NCBI GenBank assembly: GCA_007922305.1
Contig: ML677358.1
Location: 11,859,343 to 11,923,342 of the forward strand
Length of the DNA stretch: 64,000 bases
Source of the DNA: Dermatemys mawii
Lineage: Eukaryota; Chordata; Testudines; Dermatemydidae
Reading direction: 5' to 3'
Shown: positions 1 to 11,705 of the stretch, piece after piece
Numbering within the stretch: the stretch's first letter is position 1
Layout: each line of letters starts with the position of its first letter
Notes under the pieces: generated by a model
The model's database searches: none
The model's input: the letters and a program-made list of their open reading frames with translations, nothing else
What the model was told of the DNA's origin: nothing
Position numbers and translations under genes: made by a program

Positions 1-284
1 ATGGCTGGAGGCAAGAAACATTGGGACAGTGATGTAGGGCTTGGAGAGGGAGAAAAATCAGTATAAAAAAATCCTCACTTATTTTTAGTAGATACACCTG
101 AGACATTAACAGTCTTACTCTTCATCATTAATGCTGCTTGAACTTCTTTGGAAAGCTATGCAAAGAAAAAGAGACAAAGAATGATCTCCTTTCTATAGCC
201 ATCACAAGCTCTATGGGAGAAATAGAACTGTTCATTACCTTCTGTAGAATGGTTACAAAAAAGGAAATCATTCTTTATGCAATG

Positions 285-385
285 CTCTGAGGCAAAAGAC
301 TGGGTGATTTGCCCAAGGTTAGGCAGGAAGTCAGCGGCAGAATAAGCACTCAAACCCTTGCTTCCCAAGTCCTAAAGGAATGGGC
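285..385 (-). repeat. MIR-like SINE fragment
   Basis: The order of words GATTTGCCCAAGGTTAGGC, AAGTCAGCGGCAGAA and the following 'cctt...cccaagtc' follows the reverse complement of the MIR core. Such elements derive from tRNA and are found across amniotes. The copy is short and old, and its ends are approximate. Confidence 0.6.
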
Positions 386-585
386 AAAGCTAGAGGGCAT
401 CTCACTCCATCAAGAACGTTATCACCTGAAGCCAGCTTCGTAAAGGGCTTCTTGCAGCTTAAACATACGCTGTAGCATTTCCCAGCACTCACTCACTCGT
501 TCTTATTTTTCACTCCATCCTGTGGAGATGCACTGTGTGTGCCTTGTCCAACTTCAAAATCATTCAGAAAAGGAAGACTGGAAAC

Positions 586-852
586 TAAGGCTACATCCAC
601 ACTTCAGCTTATGCCGGCATAATTTATGTTGCTCAGTGGGTGTGAATAAACCACTCCTGAGTGACATGCGTTACACTGATGTAAGCGCCAGCGTGCACAG
701 AGCTTCGCCACCAACATAGCTACTGCCACTCGTGGGGGCTGGAGGAATGAAGCTGATAGAAGAGCTCTCTCCCAGCAGCTCAGAGTGGCTACATCAGAGA
801 GCTTACAGCAGCACAGTTAAAGTGCTGTAAACTACAGTCTAACCATGCCCTG
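586..852. mobile_element. MITE-like non-autonomous element
   Basis: The block is GC-richer than its surroundings. It begins with TAAGGCTACATCCACAC and ends in a loosely inverted 'acagtctaaccatgccct'. This end pattern recurs at several other places in the window (for example 11403-11705 and 56545-56758). There is no coding capacity. The family name is not asserted and the copy is diverged. Confidence 0.45.
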
Positions 853-1466
853 GTCATTTGCAATCAAACAACAACAATAATTGAAACCAAACCTGTCAGA
901 GATCCCAAAACCCCTTATAGAATTCAATGATCCATCTCCCACCAGCTACTCTTTTGCCATAAATACAAAATGTAGACATTGGACACTTTCACTTTCTTCT
1001 AGGCACACAGGAGTAAAGTAAAAATCCCTGCTTCTCCACCTGTCTCAGCTAACTAGTACTCTATTATCTGTATAGCATCAATAGAGTACTCAGTGCCTTA
1101 CAGACTGGTATAAAGGACTCCAAATCCACTCCTGCACCAGATTAAAACTGGCATAACTCCTTTTGAGATATGCCTCATTTATACCAGTGTGAGAGTGGAA
1201 TGAGACACCCAATGTCCTTCCAGTCTAGACAGAATACAAAGGAAGGAAGGAGGAACAAGTGTCTATGCAAGCTCTAATTTTAGCTGTAAAATTTCATTCT
1301 ACACAAAGCTTCACACAACCCAAATGAACTACCCATAAGAACTAAAAACTAATCCATAACAGGAGTTTTCTATTGGGAACTTAAGAACTTTCATCCCCCT
1401 TATACTTATTTTAGCATATCTTGACCAATGGCTTCTTGGAAGGTAAATGCCTAGTCTCATTACATG

Positions 1467-1652
1467 CAGTAGTGGTGTAGCCGTGTCAGTTCCAGGATAT
1501 TAGCACAATAACAGGGGTTGAGGTAATCTTTTTTACAGCCCATTTCTGTTGGGGAAGAGAGACAAGCATGTAAACTTATAAGCTCGTCTCTAGGACGAAC
1601 AGAAGTGGGTCCAGTAAAAGATATTACCTCACCCACCTGGTCTGTCTCATTT
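1467..1652. repeat. Foldback interspersed repeat (type A)
   Basis: The left arm (GTTGAGGTAATC...ACAGCCCATTTCTGTTGG) and the right arm (ACAGAAGTGGGTCCAGTAAAAGATATTACCTCACCCACC) are inverted copies around a central 'agagagacaagc'. The same unit occurs at 25643-25765, 40563-40706 and 40829-40950. I recognise it as a very common turtle interspersed repeat. The arms suggest a palindromic, transposase-mobilised element, not a classic SINE. Confidence 0.65.
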
Positions 1653-1884
1653 TATAATAGGAACACAAAATTAACACTAAATGTAACATGACTTATGTGC
1701 AGGGAAAAAAAAGCAGTAAAGTGCCTCAAAACAATACAGAAAAGAAAGGTAGCACGTGTCACACTCTGCCCTTCGTTTTGTGTAGACCTGCAGGCATCAG
1801 TTACACTAATGGTTCTTCAGTTTGCGATTTAAGGCATGAAGGTTTTTCCCCTTCAGTTTCCAGGAGTTATTGAGCCCAGCTTAC

Positions 1885-2006
1885 CTGCACATTCTCTTCC
1901 GTGACCTCTATTTCAGCTGTGTAGATGTAATCAATCAGCTTACTCAGCGTTTGCCCATCAACGTCTTTTATTTCAATCTTCTTTGCTTTACTTTCAGTCA
2001 TGTCTC
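1885..2006 (-). CDS. KLHL3: KLHL3 coding exon 4 (second half of BTB domain)
   Basis: The exon is 122 nt on the minus strand, with a TTTCAG acceptor and a GTAAGC donor. It opens with the two bases that finish a Gly codon and ends on a complete codon, so exons 1-4 sum to exactly 360 nt. It encodes DMTESKAKKIEIKDVDGQ onward to TEENVQ (residues 81-120), almost identical to human KLHL3. Glu84 matches human Glu85, another residue mutated in familial hyperkalaemic hypertension and part of the CUL3-binding surface. The remaining BTB helices, the BACK domain and the six Kelch repeats must lie left of position 1, because I find no further exon in 1-1884. This is therefore a partial gene cut by the window edge, not a truncated gene. 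Confidence 0.95.
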
Positions 2007-2698
2007 CTGAAATTCAGTTCAAATCGGCATTCAGTATTTGTTTTTCTCCTCTCCACCTCAATTTCCCATATGCCCAGTGGAAGCTTTCCTTCCACCCCTA
2101 ATTAAAAAACATATTGAAAGCCCTGAACCCAATCACTATCCCTGTAGGTCCAAGACGACTGGCAGAAGTCCATTAGTGCCACCTTCTAAAGATCAGAGAG
2201 TGATATGAGGCAACAAGAGAGGCTTCCCTTCACTCAGGGGGTGTGTGCACTGTTTCACAGCCCAAGAACTAAAATGAGAGAGAAGTACCCCAAGAACAAC
2301 ATGCCCAGAATGGGGTGGTCCTCTAGCAGCCTCTTCCCCAGAGGCTTCCAGCACAGTTCTGCAGTCTGAAGAGATTGGCCTGGTTCAAACATATTTCCCC
2401 ATGAGTTGGGTGCTTGGATGAAAAGAACCTCCTGAGATTCACCCAAGCTCAAATGTATTCGAGAAAACAACAGAACTCGATTAACTGCTGTCATACAGGA
2501 CTAAGCACAGAAGGTGACAAAGAAGTTGTCCTTTGATAGGCTATAAGAACTAATTACGGGTGAACCTCCAGAAGGGCCTCTTCCTACAAACTAGGAAACT
2601 ATGAAAATCTCTGCAGAAATCACCACTCCATCACTAGCGGGGGGGGGTTTTGGCCAATGGGATAGTCATATCCAGAGGGACAGGCCGATAGAAATCAA

Positions 2699-2992
2699 AG
2701 GCCAGGTCTACAATGCAGGGAGGGTCGACTTAAGATATGCAAGTTCAGCTAGGCGAATGGCATAGCTGAAGTTGATGTGTCTTAGGTCGACTTATCCGGG
2801 CATCCTGATGGCAGCGAATCAACCGCTGCCACTCGCCCATCGACTCCACTTCCGCCTCTTGTGGTGGTGGAATTCCGGAGCTGACAGGGAGAGCGCTCGG
2901 GGATTGACTTATGTCTAAACTAGACGCGATAAATTGACCCCAATAGATCAATCACTATCCGCCGATCCAGTGGGTAGTGTAGATGTGGCCTA
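2699..2992. mobile_element. MITE with terminal inverted repeats
   Basis: The ends AGGCCAGGTCTACA and TGTAGATGTGGCCT are inverted copies of each other with two mismatches. The interior is GC-rich and non-coding. The target duplication is not resolved; AAAG flanks both sides but overlaps the ends. A 68-codon open frame inside it is incidental. Confidence 0.6.
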
Positions 2993-4589
2993 AAGGTTAA
3001 CTTTGAAAAGATTCTAAAAGGTGGCAAACAATAAGAGACTCCACTTGAGGTAAACTAAACCTGTGGTCTGCTCAACAGCCTACACACACACACACCCCCC
3101 CAATGTAGCTGACTTTGAGCTTCATTAGAAACAGGGTATATATGTGCATATTTCAATAACGAAAAGAAAACTGTGGGTTCTGGAAGAAGGGATCCCTGAG
3201 GCCACCTTTAATGATCAGTTACAAAAAGTGACAAGACACTTCCAGGTTTTATCAGCAGCACTTTGAGAAGCAAGGGAAGAAAAGCAAATTCCAGCAGAAG
3301 TTAAACAATAGAAGAAAACAATCAAGTTAGACAAAGAAGAAATTGAACAAATGTCAAATCTTGTACTGGGACATGAATAATCACTACCCTGGGAAATTCG
3401 GCCACTCAGTGCTGCTTACAAGGAATAGTTCTACCCTCGTCCTCTGTGAAGAGCTGCATGTACGTAAAGGAAATGTTCAAGTCCTCTCCGACATGACAGA
3501 GCTCCACATAGTAAGAGCACAGCATGTGGCCTGGGGTGAGACAGACACAAAAAGGCAACCAAGTTTCAACAAAGTCCTGACACTGGGAACTATACCTAGC
3601 TCTGGCCTTATTCACACAAGTGACATGAATTACACTGTGTGAGAGTAATGAGCAAGACCTGGTCCCCAAGTAAAACCAATCAAGTCTTGCATTGAACTGA
3701 GTGAATTAAAAAAAATGCAATAAAGGTCATGTAAAGGTATGCAGGACATCTTTACAAGCAAAAGATGCACAGCTGTGAAGTTAAGTGAAATATCTGGAGG
3801 TATACAAAGCAAGTCGGGTTTAAAAAAAAAAAAAGAATTCTCCCCAGCTGAAGGAAGAGTCCTGAACACAGGATATTACAGAATGGTCCATAAGAGTCTC
3901 CCAGATGCTATGGTAACAACCTTTATCTGTGCTTCAGAGCAAGCAAAAGACTCAGCACAGACATGGATATGTTTATTGAAAAAAAGAGGGGTAGAGGACA
4001 GAATCAGAGGCACTTAGACAGATCAATACACAAATAGCTCAGAGAGACAGATCTGATAACATCATCTCCCTTAGTGGCACTCATGGGACACAGCCAACAA
4101 AAAATACATACTGTGTGGGCTCACACGCCCACCCACAAGCTGGTAACTCTGCAGTTTGCATTCTGCTAGCTCTCTAGACCATTATGCTCTCTCAATAGCC
4201 TGGGGAAATAGAGCTGCAGCGATACAATCTACCCCTTCAACACTCCAGCAGGTCACTCCAACCTGTTCCAATGGTCAGAAAGCTCCATTTTTCACATGCC
4301 TTTTATTCTTTGCAGCCAGGAAGCATCTGAACATGACACTGTGAGCTGAAAGGGGAGGGGAAGTGGGGGAGGGAAGTTAGCAGGATAACAGGAGTGGGTG
4401 ATAATATGCGTGCTTCGGCATGGATGGAAGCATTTCAGTACAAATATAGCATCTCCTAAGCATCATTGGAGGTGTTGGAATGACTGGATGAATTAATTCA
4501 ACTCATCCCATATACCCTTTTAAAAAAACCTAAAGAAACCCTTGCTTCAGTCGTGTCAATTTAAAGCACTGTTATTAATTATTTGTATT

Positions 4590-4808
4590 AGCACTATCCT
4601 GACAGACAACTCCTCATCGCAAGGCCCCACTGTGCTAGGTACTGTGCCCATTAGCCAAGCCCTGCTCCAAAACAGATAAAGGTAGGAGGGGAAACAGACA
4701 GGAAGTGACTTGCCTATGGTCACGCAACAGGTCAGTGTCAAAGCCAGGAGACACGGATTGTGTTCCTGACTCCCAGTCCTGTGCTCTACCCATTAGATCA
4801 TGCTGCTT
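4590..4808 (-). repeat. MIR/L2-like SINE fragment
   Basis: The sequence runs CCCCACTGTGCTAGGTACTG, then GAAGTGACTTGCCTATGGTC, then a 'gactcccagtcctgtgctctacccattagatcatgctgc'-type tail. This is the reverse-complement order of a MIR-type element joined to an L2-like tail. A related tail occurs at 52785-52868. Confidence 0.65.
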
Positions 4809-5968
4809 TTTTAATTAGAGACTTTGCAACCACTGCTCCCACATCTGCAAGCACTTCTTCTGGATACTATGCATATCCCCTCAATACACTACTGTCTATC
4901 CTATATGCTGCAATGCCATTGCACTTTCTAGCTTGCATTAACTCAGTGGGCTAGTCAGTTCTTCTCATCCATCTTTGATATTGCCTTGTTCACAGAGCAC
5001 TGCAGCCCACCCTGCGCCGTATTTCTTGTGTGCCACATGGACACTGTCTGGGTCATAGCTCTAGCTCTTTTTTGTTGGTTTTTTAAAATAAGGATCACTT
5101 CAAACCGAGAATACACGAACGTGTCAGATAACACAACAGCAGCCCTTTCACACACGAAACAGGAGAGCAGATTCTGAAGTGATGCTGCAGATCTGGATTG
5201 CTGCTGACTACTTCTGTGCTTCCGAAACCCAAAACACACAATCGTTCTGCAGTAAATTCCAATCACATCACTGAAGCTTTTGCAGTCATTGGAGCGGATC
5301 TGGTTGTATTTCAGAATGTTGTACATTGTAATGACCATCCTTGCAGAACAAAACAAAACCAAACCTCCATGTGAAGTGCTTTTAAAAAACAATGAAAGGA
5401 AAGCAATCCATTTAGGAACACTGATCCAAATTCTGCTCTGGAGTTAGCAGGGGTAAGTCTCATGACTTTCAGTGGCGATGTGCCTGCTTATTCCAGAGCT
5501 TCAAAGTCTTGGTTTTAAACAATACCTAACTAGAAGAGATCAGCTGGCTAAAGGCATTGGCATAGGGAGTCCTTCATCTCAAGGTCATTGGTTGAAATCC
5601 AGTACAGGCCTACAATGATTGAGAGTTGCTGAACAGCAATGGGATGATAGCACATAGGGAATGAATTCTTGGTCTCCGCTTGGCTCCTGCTTGTCCACAG
5701 TCTTCTTTTCTACCAACTAACCCATTGAGCACTTTCCTCATGGGCATGGCCATTGGGATTTTTCCCCTGGAATGAAATCTCTCTGCCCCGGAAGAGCTCC
5801 CTTTCAGGCCAAGCATGACACATATTAGAGACTTTCCCAAACAGCTCGCTACTGCTGCTGCTCATGCTGCGCAGGTCCTTGGGAAATATACAAGAGTTTG
5901 GTTTCCCCATTGCTGTTAAGTTTCATCTCTGAGCAGTAAAGAAAAGTGCTCATCTTACTATTGTAAGG

Positions 5969-6283
5969 CAGGGATTGGCAACCTTCGGCACGTGGCTCAC
6001 CAGCGTAAGCCCACCGGCGAGCCGAGCCAGTTTGTTTACCTGCCATATCCACAGGTTTGGCCGATCGCAGCTCCCACTGGCTGCAGTTCGCCACTCCAGA
6101 CCAATGGGAGCTGCGGGAAGTGGTGCAGGACAAGGGATGTGCTGGCCACTGCTTCCCACAGCCCCCACTGGCCAGTGGGGGCTGCGCTCAGCCAAACCCG
6201 CGGACACAGCAGGAACACATACCAGCCCGGCCCACCGGGGGCCTACCTCAGGCGGGCCACGGGCCAAGGTCTGCCGATCCCTG
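5969..6283. mobile_element. hAT-type MITE with 8-bp target duplication
   Basis: The element is 315 bp with inverted ends: CAGGGATTGGCAACCTTCGG at the left, and the reverse complement of the right end reads CAGGGATCGGCAGACCTTGG. It is flanked by TTGTAAGG and TTGTAAAG, a 7/8 match to the 8-bp duplication typical of hAT transposons. The interior is GC-rich. All six-frame open frames across it (up to 185 codons) are by-products of base composition. It lies in KLHL3 intron 3. Confidence 0.9.
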
Positions 6284-6744
6284 TTGTAAAGGGTCTCTCT
6301 CCATAAAGTGAAAAAATGCTGAGGAACAGAGAAGTACTTCTGACCTTGCAATAGGGAGACCCAGAACTTACAGGTGGGAATAGCCAGCCCTAAACTGAAC
6401 CCGGGAGGGGCCTGATAGTCACCTAGCGCCCAACTTGTTTTACAACCAGAGCAGCAGCAAATAGTAATTATAACTATAGCCAAAAGTAGTTTACAAAAAA
6501 AAGTCATCTGATTATGGTTAGATGGTTACTGTTTAACTTTCACATCTGAGCATTACTGGGCCTCACAGAATTCCATTACAGGAACAGCAACAAAGTCTAC
6601 CTGCCTTTATTAATGCCAGTTAATCAGGCAGACATGACCTCTAAGGAGCCAAGGCTTCTCCAGGGCTATGCTCTTGTTGACTGGTGTAATAACTACTACA
6701 AACAGTAACAAATACTCTCCCAGTGCAAACCTTGGAGCAGTGCA

Positions 6745-7260
6745 CGCTTTCCTGCTTTGCTCCTTACATATAGCAGCATTATTATTACTGCTAACGTCCA
6801 ATCTCAAGATACCATCTCAGCTCTCTCGATTCTTAATAGCTTAGATTTCTCAGCCTTATTTGTCCACACCCTTCCTGAAATGTGGCACCCAGAACTAGAC
6901 AAAAGACTCCAGTTGAGACCTAATCAGCGCAAAGTAGAGTGGAAGAGTTACTTCTTGTGTTTGCTTACAATACTCCTGCTAATACATCCCAGAATGCTGA
7001 TGTTCACTTTTTTTTTTTTTTTTTTTTTTGAAACAGTTACTGTTGACTCATATTTAGCTTGTAGTCCACTATGACCCCCAGATCCCTTTCAGCAGTACTC
7101 CATCCTAGGCAGTCATTTCCCATTTTGTATGCGTGCAACTGACCGTTCCTTCCTAAGTGGAGTACTTTGCATTTGTCCTTACTGACTTGCACCCTAGTTA
7201 CTTCAGACCAATCTTCCCGTCTGTGCAGATCATTTTTAATTATAATCCTATAATCATGGA
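6745..7260 (-). repeat. CR1-group LINE-like fragment
   Basis: The segment containing 'gaaatgtggcacccagaactaga', 'cactatgacccccagatccc' and 'ctaagtggagtactttgcat' matches, from memory, a CR1-related repeat abundant in turtles and birds. A 20-nt T run interrupts it at about 7010-7029. No long frame remains. Orientation and exact limits are inferred. Confidence 0.5.
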
Positions 7261-7916
7261 CAGAGTTTCCAAAGCCTTGGTCTGAGTACTGCCACTGGAG
7301 TCAACAAGACTTCTTCCATTCACTTCAGCAGAAGCAGAATTAAACCAATGCCGAACACTTCGGAACATCTTCATCCCTTGTGTTCAAGTGTTTGCAGGAC
7401 AAGGCCTTTGGACTAAGCTCCAAGACAGGGACTTTTGTGGGAGGACGCACGTGCGATGTACCATGCAAATGTACAGCACTGTATAATGCATGATATAAAT
7501 ACATAAAACACATACTTTAACACCCCCAAATTCTGGTCTAGAAAAGTCAAACATCTCATTTCAACTGCTATCTGCCAACCCACGTACAATTCCTTCTGTG
7601 CCCCCCACTGCATAGAACTCCCACCTGAGGGACGCATACAGCGGCATCCAATTTTTACCAAGTGCTGCCAAAGTCCTCAAACCTGCACAAAACACGGTCC
7701 CCTGTCCAAAGGGGACTTAGCCAACAGATGTCCAAGCACATTAAATTGGTATAAGCAGCTAGGGGCTTCACTACATTTCTTCTCTTCCAGGAAAAGACAT
7801 TCATACAGCCCCAAGCCCACACCATGTGAGGCAGGTCTATCATGAAGACATGACTGTGTGTACCTTGGAATCTACAGGGCACCCTCAACCACAGAACTCT
7901 GGAGACAGAAAGGTAC

Positions 7917-8023
7917 CTGTAAACATTGCACAAAAATAGGGGCTGCAGGCTGCTAGGACAACGCGATGGGCTTCCATCTCAACGGCTTCGGCAACAATCA
8001 CCACATCACAGAGGAGCCGCTTG
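7917..8023 (-). CDS. KLHL3: KLHL3 coding exon 3 (first half of BTB domain)
   Basis: The exon is 107 nt on the minus strand, with a TTTCCAG acceptor and a GTACCT donor. It encodes about residues 44-80. The sequence contains the classic BTB/POZ signature LLCDVVIV, then the [14 protein letters not shown] helix-strand region, and ends in CAMFT. BTB domains dimerise and bind CUL3. Ala76 and Met77 here correspond to human Ala77 and Met78, positions where mutations cause familial hyperkalaemic hypertension, and both are conserved. Differences from human ([17 protein letters not shown] versus KQLLCDVMIVAEDVEIE) are conservative. KLHL2 is the closest paralogue, but the neighbouring exons and synteny favour KLHL3. 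Confidence 0.94.
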
Positions 8024-10922
8024 CTGGAAAACACCAGAGAAGACAACATGGTTTGAGAACATCAGGCCATGCAAAAGGACTCACTGTAAACACTCTTGGA
8101 AAAAATGAGCAGAGTTCCTATGTCACAAACAAGTGACCTGAATCATCCAGCAAGATCGGACAACTGCTGGAGTCTCAGTGGAAGGTTGAAACACAAGGAG
8201 ACAACCAGCCCCTATCACCTTTTCTTTATGGAGCAGCAGATCCTGCTCCCATCCAAAGCAGCAGAGATCCTTGGCTGCAATAGAACTGGACACATCCGGT
8301 TCCACAAAAGGAAGGATTTGAGAGGCTGGCCACAGGGTCCTGAACCCCAAAGTTCAGACTGCCTCCTTCTCTCCACACAGAGTGGTCTGGGAAATGGACA
8401 AAGGAGCCTCCTAGCAGTTCTGCCACTACATTAATCTGCCACCCACTTTTACCCATAGAGCAAGGATGCAGCAGCTGTAGGGGATGCAGCAGCTTTAATC
8501 TTTCCACAGCCTTGGGAGGGAGGTAAGATAAGAGGGAAGAGAATTTCTCCCTTTTCTGCATGACAGCAGGGCTGGTAGAGAGAGAAGGTTTGATACTACA
8601 GCACATGAACACACATAGCATGTTTCTCAGGCCTGAACAGCACACACAGGGTTCCTCATGTCATTCTCACGAGCATCTCCACAAAGTGCACTCATTCACC
8701 TGAGTCTCCTACTCACTGTGATGAGTTTAACACACTAGCCAGCATGGGGTTGGGAGTCCAAAAACGTTGAGTTCTAGCCCCAGTTCTGCCACTCACTGCG
8801 TGGCACTAAGTTTTCATGAATCCATGACCATTTTTATCTCCCTCACAAAGCTCTCCTTTGAGGATTTGTTAATTGACGTTTGTATATTGTAAGTGCTCAG
8901 TATTATCGTAAAATACCTGGTCCCTACTTGAGTATCTAAACACAGAATAAGAGTGTTACATTAGGAAAAAAGATCTGGGTCTACAAATCCAAATGTCACT
9001 TTCTCTTCTATACAGCTTACTGCGCTTTTGCTTTAGAAAAGCCCATATCAAACAAAAAAACACACTTAGTCTTCAAACAGACTAGGTACATCCCCTGCAT
9101 TTTGTGACACCTAATAAAACTACTCCCAAAACACTGAAGATTACAGCTGGTAACATGCAGGAAAGACAACACCTAAAAATAGGTAAGAAACTGCATGTTC
9201 CATATTTATACCAGTGTTGATAGAATGGTGGTGGTAAAGGGAGCTTTTATGGGAGCAAAATACAGCATAGGCTTTCAAGATCATTCACTTCAATCTATCA
9301 GGAAGGAATCCAGTTTAGTCCCTCTCTGGGATCCTATCATCTAAAGAGTATTTAGTGCAAACGTGTTTTCCATTTACATTCAGAAGATGGATGTGCCAAG
9401 CAACTAACCTGTAGCAAATGGGTCAGAGGTCTCATTACCCACAAAAGTGGGTAAATCTAGACTTTCTGTAAGGGATTACTAGATAAATAGGAATTAAATC
9501 ACTGTTATTCAAGGTAACCATTTCCACAGGCTGACAGTATTACTGAGTGCTGGTTCAAAGCAGTACACCATACAAACATCCAGATTGCAGTCTCCAGAAC
9601 AGCAGCAGGAGCTAAGAGAAAGCAGTGCCAAGGAACATGCAAAGATAAAGTCTGAAAAGCAGAATGCTTAAGGGCAGATCTAACCTTCTACAGTCAGCTG
9701 AGTAACACACAGGATCTAGCAAAACACAGAAACCAAGAGAGCAGCATGGCTAGAGCCTCCAGAGCCCGTCAATTAAAGGAATACAATACTGGATTTTCAA
9801 CATAACCACGGTGCCCCAGAGCTCAGCTGCCCAAGCACCTGCATTCAGGTCTCGTGATCGCTATGCCAGCAGAGGGCTAGAGGGAGACTGAAAACGAAAA
9901 CACACACCTTCACAAAATTGGGAGACATTTCTCTGGGTTATGCCCCCCTCACCCCCCGGATCATGGCATCTGCTGCACAGAGAGAGGATTCCAGTCCTTG
10001 TCTTTATTGGAGAATGCATATTTTAGAAGGTCAACCTATTTAACCCCTGAAGGGGGAGGCAGGGGTGTGGGAGGAGCATGTCTGTGTGTTACATACGCAT
10101 TTTTCACATTAAATAAAACAGAATAATGGTTTACCAAACCAAAGATACTGTTTGGGAGGCTAAGGACTCAAATAAGTCACATATAAATGAAACAGTCAAA
10201 ACGCTCACTGAATTTCAACCTGCTTCAAGGGAAGATGGCAGACCAAGAAACAAGCTGAATGCCACTGAATGGCTGACACACCCACAGGTATCTTTTAAAT
10301 GATTTTTTTTTTAAAAAAAAAAAAGTCCATTTAAAGTAACAGTTCTCTCCCCCACACATACACACACTTGCTCAAAGACAAGCTGGAGTTCTTCTTTGAG
10401 CAGCGTGAAATTTTTAAATTGGCTTGTGGGTGGTGTGATTTTTTTTTTAAACTCTGCAGTACAAAGCAGAGATTGAGTGACAGTGAGTCAGAGAATGAGA
10501 ATTCCACTTTAACAATTCTCACTCTGTAATTACAGGTCGGTGTCCTCCTATCTGCGATATTCTATATTAGTCGTCAAGCCGTTTGCTCTGTTGAATATAG
10601 TTTGCGTGTGGATTTGCTGTAAGTAGCAGGAAACTTTAAGCCAATTATTGTTTGTAAACGGCAGATCTGGCTCCAAAAGTGAGAGCGCTTTGGCTTCTTT
10701 TTGACAAAGAGGTAGACAGGTGTATGGATGGGAACAGCAGTACTGTACAGTGTTTACACTTCAGCTGCCTCTTCCTACTGTGTTGCTAACACCCTGTTGC
10801 GTGACCTCCTTTTGTGCCAAAGTGAATACAAAATATTTTTTCGAGGGCCCCAAATGACTTCCTTTTCTGATCAGCATGTGTCCAATAAACCAAAGATGAT
10901 GCATGTTACATGGAAAAAGTAC
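8024..10922 (-). other. KLHL3 intron 2
   Basis: This 2.9-kb intron has a MIR-like SINE at about 8738-8925 and a perfect T10/A12 run at 10303-10324. I see nothing else assignable. Confidence 0.8.
8738..8925 (+). repeat. MIR-like SINE fragment
   Basis: The word order TTGAGTTCTAGCCCCAGTTC, TGCCACTCACTGCGTGGC, and later 'gtaagtgctcagtattat' follows the MIR consensus in sense orientation. Confidence 0.6.
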
Positions 10923-11039
10923 CTCCGTAATTCATTCATGACCTTGAATGCCTTTCCCATGTGAGAAGGATTGACTGTTACCGTGCGCTGGTCCTTCTCA
11001 TCTTCATCTTCATCAGGTGACTGGGAACTCTGTTTGATG
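10923..11039 (-). CDS. KLHL3: KLHL3 coding exon 2 (N-terminal tail, leads into BTB)
   Basis: The exon is 117 nt on the minus strand, with a TTTTCAG acceptor and a GTACTT donor. It begins with one base that completes a Ser codon and ends with two bases of another, matching the phases of its neighbours. It encodes roughly residues 5-43: an acidic stretch (PDEDEDEKD) followed by QRTVTVNPSHMGKAFKVMNE, which is nearly the human KLHL3 sequence. The acidic run is richer in Asp/Glu than the human segment (TLIQAGDDEKN). This low-complexity tail precedes the BTB fold and no catalytic role is known for it. The intron to exon 3 is about 2.9 kb and the intron to exon 1 about 10.3 kb. Confidence 0.93.
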
Positions 11040-11402
11040 CTGAAAATGAGAATAAGAGGGAAAGAAAAGTATGCTTTTTCAGTGTTGTTGAATCAAGCAT
11101 AACCGAATTTAAAGATAGCAATAATTTATGTTAATATAGCAAGCTCTGTCCTGAAGGATCCTCATTGCTTTACGGATTATGACCCAGCTCTTGCAAACAC
11201 TTGCGCAGGCAAATAGTGTGAACAGGACAACTCATGTGTAGAGTCAGACACACTCATCCTTGCTTCTAGGAGCAGTGTCTGTATATCAAGAGCATCACCG
11301 AAATGCAGCTATCGCTGATTGGCTAGATGGTCGCAGCCAGCCAGACAAGAGTGGGGAGGGGAAGAAATGTGAGCCGAGTACATAAGGACAAATTCAAGTC
11401 TA

Positions 11403-11705
11403 AGGATATGTTTAAACTTTAAGCTGCGGATGGGATTCCTCGCTGGAGGAAACATGCCAACACTAGCTCTGATCAAGCCAGTGCACTCAAAACAGCATAA
11501 TGGAAGCAGTGAAAGTGGCAGGAATGGCTAGCTGCCGAGAGTACATGCCTATAGCCTCTGATGAAAACATATTTCGGGTGGCTAGCCTCTTCCGCTGCTC
11601 ACGTCCTTCCGCGGCTAGACTATTTTTAGCATGCTAGCTCAATTAGAGCAATTGGAGGTATGTTGAGTTGGGAATCACACTCAGCTTGAAGTGTGGACAT
11701 ACCCT
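11403..11705. mobile_element. MITE with terminal inverted repeats
   Basis: The left end AGGATATGTTTAAACTTTAA and the reverse complement of the right end (AGGGTATGTCCACACTTCAA) match at most positions, followed by GCT in both. The element is about 303 bp and non-coding. A second block with a similar left end (agggtgtgtttccacag) starts immediately after it, suggesting two adjacent insertions. Confidence 0.6.

Larger units (their letters stand above)
1..1884 (-). other. KLHL3 intron 4 (partial)
   Basis: This is intronic sequence downstream of coding exon 4, running off the left edge. It contains an antisense MIR-like piece (about 285-385), a GC-richer MITE-like block (586-852) and a foldback repeat (1467-1652). 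I see no further KLHL3 exon and no other gene. The small open frames are chance. Confidence 0.75.
2007..7916 (-). other. KLHL3 intron 3
   Basis: This 5.9-kb intron separates the two BTB exons. It holds a MITE at about 2699-2992, an antisense MIR/L2-like piece at 4590-4808, a complete hAT MITE at 5969-6283 and a CR1-like LINE fragment at about 6745-7260. There is a G run near 2640 and a CA/C run near 3085. The rest (3000-4580, 4810-5960, 7260-7910) shows nothing I can assign. Confidence 0.8.

Noticed and set aside
3406..3669. 87-codon minus-strand open frame that could suggest an extra KLHL3 exon
   Set aside because: The KLHL3 BTB sequence is continuous across exons 3 and 4 without it, and the translation matches nothing I know.
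4955..5392. 145-codon minus-strand open frame within KLHL3 intron 3
   Set aside because: I recognise no domain, and it does not resemble KLHL3. One frame of this length is expected by chance in 64 kb.
5950..6507. 185-codon minus-strand open frame
   Set aside because: Most of it lies within the hAT MITE at 5969-6283, and other frames of the same element are also open. It is a composition artefact.
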